The notes under the pieces: generated by a model
The model's input: the letters and a program-made list of their open reading frames with translations, nothing else
The model's database searches: none
Told to the model about the DNA's origin: nothing
NCBI GenBank assembly: GCA_036274055.1
Contig: DASUGM010000293.1
Coordinates: 1-36,567, forward strand
DNA from: DASUGM01 sp036274055
Lineage (GTDB): Bacteria > Acidobacteriota > Vicinamibacteria > Vicinamibacterales > SCN-69-37
Direction of reading: 5' to 3'
DNA: 36,567 bases
Position numbers and translations under genes: made by a program
Part shown: piece by piece, positions 7,448 through 13,996 of the stretch
Layout of the letters: each line of letters begins with the position of its first letter
How positions within the stretch are numbered: position 1 is the first letter of the stretch

Positions 7448-10036
7448 ATGCCGCGCGCCACGCTCCTCGATTTCTTCGAGGACTACTCCGCCAGCGACGA
7501 CGTTTTCGTCGTCCATGACGACGGCTATCGGACGCGGCAGTGGACGTACCGCGAAGTCGGCGTCGCGGCACGTGCCTTTGCCGATCGCCTGGCCGCGGCG
7601 GGCGTCGGTCCGGGCGACAAGGTGGTGATCTGGTCCGAGAATCGCGCCGAGTGGGTCATCGCCCTCTGGGGCGTGCTGCTTGCGGGCGCGGTGATCGTGC
7701 CCGTGGATTTCCGCGCCTCGGCGGATCTGCTCGCGCGAGTCGCGAAGATCGTCGCGGCGAAGATTGTCCTGGTCGGTGAGGAAGTGGAAGTGCCGCCGGG
7801 GCTGACGGGGAGCGTCTGGAAGTTGGCTCAGGGCTCAGGGCTCGGGGAGAAGGCTCACGGCTCACGGCTTACGGCTCACGGCGAACCCGGAACCTCGGAA
7901 CGGGGAACGCCGGAACCGACGACGCTCGCCGAGATTATTTTCACGTCGGGCGCGACTGCCGAGCCAAAGGGCGTGACGATCACGCATCGCAACGTCCTCG
8001 CCAACATCATCCCGATCGAGAAAGAGATCGCGAAGTACAAGAAATACACGCGGCCCGTCCACCCGCTGCGGTTCCTGAATCTGCTGCCGCTCAGCCACAT
8101 GTTCGGCCAGTCGATGGCGACGTTCGTGCCGCCGATGCTGTCGGCCACGGTGGTGTTCTCGCACGGCTACAGCCCGGTCGAAATCCTGCACCAGATCAAA
8201 TCGCGCCGCGTGTCGGTGCTCGTGTGCGTGCCGAAAGTGCTCGACGTCCTGCGCGAGCACGTCGAGCGGGTCACGCCGATCGCCGCCGAGGAAGACGTCC
8301 TTGCCGGCAAGCACTGGTCGCGCCGCTGGTGGCGTTATCGCCAGGTGCATCGGCTGTTCGGCTGGAAATTCTGGTGCGTCGTCTGCGGCGCGGCGCCGCT
8401 CGATCCGGAGCTCGAAGCGTTCTGGCGCAAGCTCGGGTTTCTTGTCGTCCAGGGCTACGGGCTGACGGAAACGGCGCCCATCGTCACGCTCAATCATCCG
8501 CTGCGTGCCTCGAAGGGCACCGTCGGCACGCCGATCGGCGGCGTCGAAGTGAAGATCGCGCCGGACGGCGAGATTCTCGTGCGCGGCGACAACGTCACCA
8601 CCGGCTACTACAAGGCCGGCGGCCCGGCCGGCGACGTCGAGTCGACATCGGCGTTCGAGGGCGGCTGGTTCCACACCGGCGACATCGGCGAACTCGACGC
8701 GGCGGGCCGGCTGCTGATCAAGGGCCGCAAGAAGGAGATGATCGTCACGCCGCAGGGGTTGAACGTCTTCCCTGAGGACGTCGAGCGCGCACTGCTCGCG
8801 CAGTCCGGCGTTCGCGACGCCGCGGTCGTCGGCGTCAGCGTCGACGGCGAAGAACGCATTCATGCCGTGCTCGTGCTCGACGACGGGGCTGACGTCAACG
8901 CGATCGTCCGCGGCGCCAATGCCGGGCTCGAGGATCACCAGCGCGTGTGGAGCACCGCGATTTGGCCGGGACCGGCGTTGCCGCGGACCGAAGGCACGCA
9001 GAAACTCAAACGCAAGGAGATCCAGCGCTGGGCCGCCGGCGAACAGCCCGGCGCGGCGGCGCGCGGAACGTCGTCGACAACCGTCAGCGACGTCGTTGCG
9101 CGTTTCGCGGCGGGCGGCCAATTGAGCCGCGAGACGACGCTCGACGAGATCGGGCTGAGCTCGCTGACGCGCGTCGAGCTGATGATGGCGCTCGAAGAAG
9201 CGTTTCAGACGACGATAGACGAAGCGCGCTTCTCGGGCGCCAAGACGATCGCAGACCTCGAAGCGCTTGTTGGCATGGGTTCCGGGGTTCCGGGGTTCCG
9301 GGTTCCGGGTTCGTTCCCGCCCCTGACTCCAAGTGCGCCGGCCGACCCTGAGCCGATCGCGTTCCCGTCGTGGAATCGATCGGCGCTCGGGTGGTTCATC
9401 CGGCGGATCAGCCTGCCGACCTGGATTCTGCCGCTGTCGCGGCCGTTCTTCGATCTCACCGTCGAGGGGCTCGACGAACTGGCGAAAATCGACGGCCCGG
9501 TCGTCTTCGCCGCCAATCATCAGAGTCACATGGACGTGCCGGCCATCTTCCGCGCCCTGCCGGCCAAACGGCGCTATCGCGTCGCGCCTTCGATGGCCAA
9601 GGAGTTCTTCAAGGCGCATTTCAACCGCCGTGACTACGGCTGGAAGGCGTGGTTCACCAATTCGCTGAACTACTACCTCTCCGCCGAGTTCTTCAATGCG
9701 TTTCCCCTGCCGCAGCGCGAGGCCGGCACGCGACAGACCATGCGCTACATCGGCGAGATCGCCAACGACGGCTACTCGATCATCATTTTTCCCGAAGGCC
9801 GCCGGCTCGACGACGGCATTGGGGAGTTCCGGCCCGGCATCGGCATGATCGGCGCCAGGCTTGGCCTGCCGGTTGTGCCCGTCCGCCTCGAGGGCCTCGA
9901 CAAGGTGCTGCACCCGAAGATGAAGTGGCCGAAGCGGGGGCCGGTCAAGGTCGCGTTTGGCGCGCCCCTCCGCCTCGAAGGCGATGACTACGCGGCGCTT
10001 GCGCGTAAGGTCGAGGACGCGGTGCGCGCCCTGTAG
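7448..10036 (+). CDS. AMP-dependent acyl ligase - acyl carrier protein - PlsC acyltransferase fusion
   Basis: An 862-residue three-part enzyme. Residues 1-540: acyl-AMP/CoA ligase with ATP loop TSGATAEPKG (166-175), GYGLTETAP, WFHTGDIGELD and the C-terminal catalytic Lys region QKLKRKE. Residues about 545-610: acyl carrier domain with EIGLSSL, S572 being the likely phosphopantetheine site. Residues about 640-862: membrane-associated 1-acylglycerol-3-phosphate acyltransferase with NHQSHMD (H691, D696) and FPEGRR. The order suggests activation of a fatty acid, loading on the in-cis ACP and transfer to a glycerolipid, comparable to Aas-type acyltransferase/ACP-synthetase enzymes but with an added ACP. 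Two in-frame repeat insertions (7825-7916 and 9277-9312) add a 32-residue tract just before the ATP loop and a linker between ACP and PlsC. The ATG follows a -10 box closely. Confidence 0.88.
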   Translation: MPRATLLDFFEDYSASDDVFVVHDDGYRTRQWTYREVGVAARAFADRLAAAGVGPGDKVVIWSENRAEWVIALWGVLLAGAVIVPVDFRASADLLARVAKIVAAKIVLVGEEVEVPPGLTGSVWKLAQGSGLGEKAHGSRLTAHGEPGTSERGTPEPTTLAEIIFTSGATAEPKGVTITHRNVLANIIPIEKEIAKYKKYTRPVHPLRFLNLLPLSHMFGQSMATFVPPMLSATVVFSHGYSPVEILHQIKSRRVSVLVCVPKVLDVLREHVERVTPIAAEEDVLAGKHWSRRWWRYRQVHRLFGWKFWCVVCGAAPLDPELEAFWRKLGFLVVQGYGLTETAPIVTLNHPLRASKGTVGTPIGGVEVKIAPDGEILVRGDNVTTGYYKAGGPAGDVESTSAFEGGWFHTGDIGELDAAGRLLIKGRKKEMIVTPQGLNVFPEDVERALLAQSGVRDAAVVGVSVDGEERIHAVLVLDDGADVNAIVRGANAGLEDHQRVWSTAIWPGPALPRTEGTQKLKRKEIQRWAAGEQPGAAARGTSSTTVSDVVARFAAGGQLSRETTLDEIGLSSLTRVELMMALEEAFQTTIDEARFSGAKTIADLEALVGMGSGVPGFRVPGSFPPLTPSAPADPEPIAFPSWNRSALGWFIRRISLPTWILPLSRPFFDLTVEGLDELAKIDGPVVFAANHQSHMDVPAIFRALPAKRRYRVAPSMAKEFFKAHFNRRDYGWKAWFTNSLNYYLSAEFFNAFPLPQREAGTRQTMRYIGEIANDGYSIIIFPEGRRLDDGIGEFRPGIGMIGARLGLPVVPVRLEGLDKVLHPKMKWPKRGPVKVAFGAPLRLEGDDYAALARKVEDAVRAL
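7825..7916 (+). repeat. In-frame heptad repeat tract inside the ligase gene
   Basis: Bases 7825-7879 are heptads of the GGCTCnn type (GGCTCAG, GGCTCGG, GGCTCAC, GGCTTAC, with one 6-mer), the same units as the intergenic repeats at 10036, 20788 and 27518. They run directly into a second heptad array, GGAACnn type, to 7916. Together they encode residues 127-158, a low-complexity tract with no counterpart in ordinary ligases, and keep the frame open. Confidence 0.85.
9277..9312 (+). repeat. In-frame GGGTTCC repeat tract
   Basis: Units GGGTTCC and GGGGTTCC (7-8 nt), the reverse complement of the GGAACnn units at 7882-7916. They encode the Gly/Val/Pro linker at about residues 611-622 between the carrier and acyltransferase domains. 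Confidence 0.8.
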
Positions 10037-10097
10037 GCTCAGGGCTCAAGGCTCGGGGTCTGAACACCGAGCCCTGAGTCCTGAGCCCTGAGCCTGA
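10036..10097. repeat. Type A heptad inverted-repeat element
   Basis: Starts on the last base of the ligase stop codon. Left arm: GGCTCAG, GGCTCAA, GGCTCGG. Spacer: TCTGAACACC. Right arm: GAGCCCT, GAGTCCT, GAGCCCT, GAGCCTG. The same arms and nearly the same spacer recur at 27518-27594. The last right-arm unit ends in TG and supplies the TGn of an extended -10 box. It may act both as terminator of the ligase transcript and as the upstream edge of the infA promoter. Confidence 0.85.
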
Positions 10098-10103
10098 TAT
10101 GCT
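10098..10103 (+). promoter_or_regulatory. Candidate extended -10 (TGA-TATGCT) for infA
   Basis: TATGCT with TGA directly before it, next to the end of the repeat element. Transcription would begin near 10110, giving a short leader that contains the AAAGGA ribosome-binding site at 10113-10118. Confidence 0.5.
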
Positions 10104-10126
10104 GGTGTGCTGAAAGGACAGCGAAT

Positions 10127-10345
10127 TTGAGCAAGGATGATCTGATTGATGTTCAGGGCACCGTAATCGCCGTTCACAGCGGCGGCCTGTATCGCGTGTC
10201 GGTGGATTCCGGCCATGAAGTACTGGCCCAGTTGAGCGGGCGAATGCGGCGTTTCCGCATCAAGGTCGTGCCGGGTGACCGGGTCACCGTCGGCGTGTCG
10301 CCCTACGATCCGGTCCGCGGCATCATCACCTTCCGCGCTCGCTAG
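10127..10345 (+). CDS. infA: Translation initiation factor IF-1
   Basis: A 72-residue single OB-fold protein that binds the A site of the 30S subunit with IF-2 and IF-3. The sequence is standard through its length: SKDDLIDVQGTV, the HEVLAQLSGRMRRFRIKVVPGDRV core and the SPYDPVRGIITFR ending. Start is a TTG at 10127, chosen because SKDD is the conserved N-terminus and AAAGGA lies 8 nt upstream; there is no in-frame ATG that would keep the domain. A rare start codon on such an essential gene suggests limited translation. The helicase gene follows by 10 bp and probably shares the mRNA, a sensible pairing of two RNA-acting proteins. Confidence 0.96.
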   Translation: MSKDDLIDVQGTVIAVHSGGLYRVSVDSGHEVLAQLSGRMRRFRIKVVPGDRVTVGVSPYDPVRGIITFRAR

Positions 10346-10355
10346 AACGTCAAGG

Positions 10356-11648
10356 TTGAGCTCCGACGCCAAATCCCATCATCGAGCCGCGGGTGGCGGA
10401 CGCCGTGGCGGCGGCCGAGGCGGCAGCCATCGTCCCGGCCGTCCGGCAGCGGCGCACCGGCCCGTCGTGCACCCCGCGCCGACGCGCGAGTCGGCGCCGT
10501 TTGATCCGGCACCGCAGTCCTTTCACGCGTTAATCACCGAACCGGCACTTCGTGACGCGCTCGATCAGCGCGGTTTCGAAAAAACCACGCCGATTCAAAG
10601 TGCCGTGCTGCCGTACGCGCTGGCCGGCCGCGACGTCATCGGCTGCGCCGAGACCGGCACCGGCAAGACCGCGGCCTACGTGCTGCCGGTGCTGTCGCGG
10701 CTCATTCGTGAAGACCGCGAAGCCGGACCGCGCGCCTCGCACGACGCGACGCGCGCGCTGATCCTCGCGCCGACGCGCGAACTCGCCACGCAGATCGACG
10801 ACGAGATTCAGGGCTTCGCCTATCACGCGCCGGTCGCGAGCGTCGCCGTCTACGGCGGCGTGCCGATGGGCCCGCAGGAACGGTCCCTCAAAGCCGGCGT
10901 CGACATCGTCGTCGCCACGCCGGGCCGGCTGCTCGATCACATGCGCAGCAACGTCGGCGACTATTCGAAGCTCGAGATCTTCGTCCTCGACGAAGCCGAC
11001 CGGATGATGGACATGGGCTTCTGGCCCGACGTCCGCAAGATTGCCGAGGCGCTGCCGCCGACCGCGGCGCGGCAGACGATGCTCTTCTCGGCGACGATGC
11101 CCGACGAAGTGATGCGCTTCGCCGACGCGCTGGCGCCGACCGCGGTGTTCCTCCAGGTCGGATCGCGCCGCGGCCCGGCGCAGACGATCACGCACGAGGC
11201 GAAAATCGTTCCGATGCGCGAGAAGCCGCAGTTCCTCGCGCGCTACCTGCGCCGCAAGAACGACACCGCGATCGTCTTCGTGAATACGAAGATCGGCTGC
11301 GATCGCCTGGCGCGATCGCTGCAGTCCATGGGACTCCGTGCGGCGGCGATTCACGCCGATCGATCGCAGGCGGACCGCACCGCCACGATCGAGGCCTTCC
11401 GCGCCGGCCGTGTCCGCGTGCTGGTCGCCACCGACGTCGCCGCGCGCGGCCTCGACATCGACGACATCGGCCTGATCGTCAACTACGAAGTGCCGCACGG
11501 CCTCGACAGCTACGTCCACCGCGTCGGCCGCACCGGGCGCAACGAGACAACCGGACACGCGCTGACGCTGGCGGACCCGGCAGAACGACGAGACCTGGAA
11601 GAGGTTGAGCGGGCGTTCGGGTTGAAATTGCTCGACGACGGATCCTAG
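10356..11648 (+). CDS. DEAD-box ATP-dependent RNA helicase
   Basis: An RNA helicase of the RhlE/DeaD group that remodels RNA structure, for example during ribosome assembly or decay. From the TTG at 10356 it has 430 residues: a basic, Gly/Arg-rich, probably disordered N-terminal tail (HHRAAGGGRRGGGRGGSHR), then Q motif (GFEKTTPIQ), Walker A AETGTGKT, PTREL, TPGRLLDH, DEADRMMDMGF, SAT, and in the second RecA lobe VFVNTK, ATDVAARGLDI and HRVGRTGR. All catalytic motifs are intact. The start is uncertain: the open frame reaches back into infA, and a GTG further down, just before the motif region, would remove the basic tail. Tail position is unusual, since many RhlE proteins carry it at the C-terminus. 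Confidence 0.9.
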   Translation: MSSDAKSHHRAAGGGRRGGGRGGSHRPGRPAAAHRPVVHPAPTRESAPFDPAPQSFHALITEPALRDALDQRGFEKTTPIQSAVLPYALAGRDVIGCAETGTGKTAAYVLPVLSRLIREDREAGPRASHDATRALILAPTRELATQIDDEIQGFAYHAPVASVAVYGGVPMGPQERSLKAGVDIVVATPGRLLDHMRSNVGDYSKLEIFVLDEADRMMDMGFWPDVRKIAEALPPTAARQTMLFSATMPDEVMRFADALAPTAVFLQVGSRRGPAQTITHEAKIVPMREKPQFLARYLRRKNDTAIVFVNTKIGCDRLARSLQSMGLRAAAIHADRSQADRTATIEAFRAGRVRVLVATDVAARGLDIDDIGLIVNYEVPHGLDSYVHRVGRTGRNETTGHALTLADPAERRDLEEVERAFGLKLLDDGS

Positions 11649-11665
11649 ATCTTCGACGTGAAGCG

Positions 11666-11741
11666 AGTGGAGTAAGTCGAGGCAGTAGAGAAAACCATTT
11701 CTTTGGTCTTCACTCTCTCCACTACCTCCACTGACTCCACG
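11666..11741. repeat. 9-nt-period inverted-repeat element
   Basis: Between two convergent genes. Left units AGTGGAGTA, AGTCGAGGC; right arm, read as reverse complement, GTGGAGTCA, GTGGAGGTA. The period is 9 here rather than 7. The arms are imperfectly complementary around an A/T-rich centre. Probable terminator for the helicase and the opposing gene. Confidence 0.7.
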
Positions 11742-11760
11742 TCCGAAATCTAAAAAGAAA

Positions 11761-12825
11761 CTAATCCGAGAATTCCTTCGCCAGCTCCACGAACTCCCCG
11801 TCGGGCGCCAGCTCGCGGTACTGATGCCAGTGCGGGCGCGCCTCCGCCGATCGACCCAGCTTCTCCAGCGTCACGGCGAGATAAAAGTGCGCTTCCGGAT
11901 ACGACGGATTGATGATCAGCGCGTCGCGATAGGCGCTGAGCGCCTCGGGGTAACGCGCGAGATCGTGGTGGATGTTGCCGAGGTTGAAGTACGCCTCGAA
12001 GCATTCGTTATCGACGCGGATCGCCTTCTCGTAGAGCGCTTCGGCTTCGACCAGCTCGTCGCGCTCGTAGTGAATGTTGGCGAGGTTGACGATCGCCGGC
12101 ACCAGTTGCGGATCGAAGAGCACCGCGCGGCGATAGGCGCCGGCGGCGGCGTCCAGATCGCGCTCTTCGCCGTCGTCGAGCTCGGCGCCTTCCAGAAAAT
12201 ATTTCGCCGCGAGCGCGTGATTGGCGGCGGCGATCTGCTCGGAGCGCCCGGCGGGAAAGAGCGACGCCTCCGGCGCCGGCGTCGCCGGCAGTGACACCAC
12301 TCGTGCCGGCGCGCGCTCCGATCGCTGCGGCTGGAAATCGAACGCCAGCTGCCCTTCCTGCGCCGACGCCAGCGTCCGCAGCACGCCATGGAGCGTCTGG
12401 CCCTTCTCCATCTCCGCCGCGGCCTGACGGATGACGTGCAGGTCGGCAAACGAATAGCGCCCGGCGACCGGCCGGATCAGCCCCCACTTCTCGAGATAGC
12501 GCAGGTGGTCGTCGCGCAGCCCCGGATACATGCCGCGCAGATCGCGCGGGGCGTAATAGCGGGCTCGCAGCGTCTCCAGATCCGGAAGGCCGGCCTCCTT
12601 GCAGAGATCGCCTTCGCTGATCACGCGGTGAACGTGCTCCGGCAGCACGTCGCGCGGTTCGACGCCGGCGACGACGATGGTCGTCCGCGGCGTCAGATCC
12701 GCGGAGAAGGTGCCACCCAGGCGCTCGACGATCGCGCGGGTATCGCGCCGCGACAGCAGACTCAGCTTGCCAATCAACGCGACCTGCTGACCGGCAAATG
12801 GACGATCGGCTGAGAGACCACTCAC
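11761..12825 (-). CDS. BRCT - MerR-like helix-turn-helix - TPR protein
   Basis: A 354-residue protein of unusual domain order. I start at the GTG at 12825, 7 nt after TATTAT (12838-12833); another GTG at 12858 is in frame but lies upstream of that promoter. Residues about 8-75 look like a BRCT fold as in DNA ligase (FAGQQVALIGKL, RRDTRAIVERLGG, TTIVVAG). Residues about 100-155 resemble a MerR-type winged helix (RGMYPGLRDDHLRYLEKWGLIRP, RYSFADLHVIRQA). After a linker, residues about 215-345 hold four tetratricopeptide repeats (LANIHYERDELVEAEALYEKAI, FNLGNIHHDLARYPEALSAYRDAL). It probably binds DNA and partner proteins. No enzyme motif is visible and its role is unknown to me. Confidence 0.72.
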   Translation of the reverse strand: MSGLSADRPFAGQQVALIGKLSLLSRRDTRAIVERLGGTFSADLTPRTTIVVAGVEPRDVLPEHVHRVISEGDLCKEAGLPDLETLRARYYAPRDLRGMYPGLRDDHLRYLEKWGLIRPVAGRYSFADLHVIRQAAAEMEKGQTLHGVLRTLASAQEGQLAFDFQPQRSERAPARVVSLPATPAPEASLFPAGRSEQIAAANHALAAKYFLEGAELDDGEERDLDAAAGAYRRAVLFDPQLVPAIVNLANIHYERDELVEAEALYEKAIRVDNECFEAYFNLGNIHHDLARYPEALSAYRDALIINPSYPEAHFYLAVTLEKLGRSAEARPHWHQYRELAPDGEFVELAKEFSD

Positions 12826-12832
12826 TCGGCCG

Positions 12833-12838
12833 ATAATA
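12833..12838 (-). promoter_or_regulatory. Candidate -10 box TATTAT
   Basis: TATTAT on the minus strand, 7 nt before the GTG at 12825. It decides the start of the BRCT/TPR gene if transcription is leaderless, as elsewhere in this window. Confidence 0.5.
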
Positions 12839-12857
12839 GCCCCAGGAAACGATTTCA

Positions 12858-12897
12858 CGGTTGACTGATTGACCGGTTGACTGATTGACCGGTTGCT
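12858..12897. repeat. Octamer tandem repeat (GTTGACTG/ATTGACCG)
   Basis: Two 8-mers alternate, CGGTTGAC and TGATTGAC, giving an almost exact 16-bp tandem repeat. The unit is related to the octamers at 23172-23249, which include ATTGACTG and ATTGACCG. Confidence 0.8.
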
Positions 12898-12910
12898 GAG
12901 AGCGCCCTTC

Positions 12911-12969
12911 GCCCGATCGCGAGATCGCCCATGCCCTGCGGTGGCCCGATCACCCGATCGCCAATCGCC
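12911..12969. repeat. GATCGCC-type short-period repeat
   Basis: Degenerate units with GATC or AATC followed by GCC (GATCGCC, AATCGCC, GATCACCC) run up to the -10 box of the glucokinase gene. The order is direct rather than cleanly inverted. Confidence 0.6.
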
Positions 12970-12975
12970 TATGAT
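12970..12975 (+). promoter_or_regulatory. Candidate -10 box TATGAT for glk
   Basis: TATGAT, 6 nt before the ATG at 12982, with no ribosome-binding site between. It directly follows the last repeat unit. Strong case for a leaderless transcript. Confidence 0.6.
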
Positions 12976-12981
12976 TTCCCC

Positions 12982-13974
12982 ATGTTGCTCGCCGGCGACG
13001 TCGGGGGAACCAAGACCCTGATCGGCCTGTATCAGCCTGAACGCGAACGGCCGCGCCCGCTCGTCGTCCGCGAATACGCGACGATGGACTTCGACAGCCT
13101 CGACGACGTCGTCGAAGTCTTCCTCGAAGATACCAATGCCGCGCGGAAAGTCCGCGCCGGCTGCGTCGGCGTCGCCGGGCCGGTCACCGGCAACGTGGCG
13201 CGCCTCACCAACGGCGGCTGGCTCGCTGACGCCAGCGCTATTTCGGCGCGCCTCGACGACGCTCCGGTGCAGTTGCTAAACGATCTCGAAGCCATGGCGT
13301 ATGCGGTTCCAGTGCTGGAACCCGACGAACTGGCGGTGTTGCAGAAGGGCGTGGCGTCGCCAACCGGCAATGCCGCCCTGATCGCTGCCGGCACCGGGCT
13401 GGGTGAAGCGTTGCTGCACAACCTGAACGGCCGCTTCGTGCCGTCGGCCTCGGAGGGTGGTCACGCCGACTTCGCCGCGCGCACGCCGCGGGAACTGGCG
13501 CTGGTCCCTGAGCTGGTGCGAACCTACGGCCGCGCCGATGTCGAACGCGTGGTCTCGGGGCCCGGGCTCGTCAACCTGTTTCGCTTCACGCACGGCACGG
13601 AGGACTTGCGCAAAGCCTGCCGGGCGATCGGACCTGACCTCGATCCGGCAGAGATGCCGGCCGCCATCAGCACCTCGGCCCTCGAAGGCCAATGCGAGCA
13701 GTGCGGCGAGGCGCTCGACATGTTCGTCGAGGCCTACGGATCGGAGGCGGGCAACCTGGCGCTGCGCGCGGTGGCGACCGCCGGCGTCTACATCGGCGGC
13801 GGCATCGCCCCGAAGATCCTGCCCGCGCTCCAGAGCGGGCTGTTCATCGACGCCTTCCGCGACAAAGAACCGATGACCCACATGCTCCGGACGCTGCCGG
13901 TGCATGTCATCCTGAATTCCGCCGCGGGCCTGCTCGGCGCCGCGGTGCGCGCCTCTACCCTGCACGCTGTGTGA
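12982..13974 (+). CDS. glk: Glucokinase (Glk family)
   Basis: Phosphorylates glucose to glucose-6-phosphate with ATP in the cytoplasm. 330 residues, close to the E. coli Glk length. Seen: N-terminal phosphate loop LAGDVGGTKT (3-12), GVAGPVTGN, the catalytic Asp segment LLNDLEAMAYAVP, AAGTGLGEALL, SEGGHADFAART, and a second phosphate-binding region GGGIAPKI near the C-terminus. This is the Glk (Pfam 02685) rather than the ROK type; the zinc-binding ROK cysteine motif is absent. The start is set by the TATGAT box 6 nt upstream; the open frame continues upstream into repeat sequence with no protein character. The M14 peptidase follows after 22 bp with its own GAGGAG site. Confidence 0.93.
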   Translation: MLLAGDVGGTKTLIGLYQPERERPRPLVVREYATMDFDSLDDVVEVFLEDTNAARKVRAGCVGVAGPVTGNVARLTNGGWLADASAISARLDDAPVQLLNDLEAMAYAVPVLEPDELAVLQKGVASPTGNAALIAAGTGLGEALLHNLNGRFVPSASEGGHADFAARTPRELALVPELVRTYGRADVERVVSGPGLVNLFRFTHGTEDLRKACRAIGPDLDPAEMPAAISTSALEGQCEQCGEALDMFVEAYGSEAGNLALRAVATAGVYIGGGIAPKILPALQSGLFIDAFRDKEPMTHMLRTLPVHVILNSAAGLLGAAVRASTLHAV

Positions 13975-13996
13975 ATCTGCCCCTGAGGAGCTTCCA

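Noticed and set aside
7862..9913. 683-codon minus-strand ORF opposite the ligase fusion
   Set aside because: Antisense shadow without domain character.
12931..12981. Upstream extension of glucokinase
   Set aside because: The extra 17 codons translate the GATCGCC repeat and the -10 box; the family N-terminus begins at 12982.
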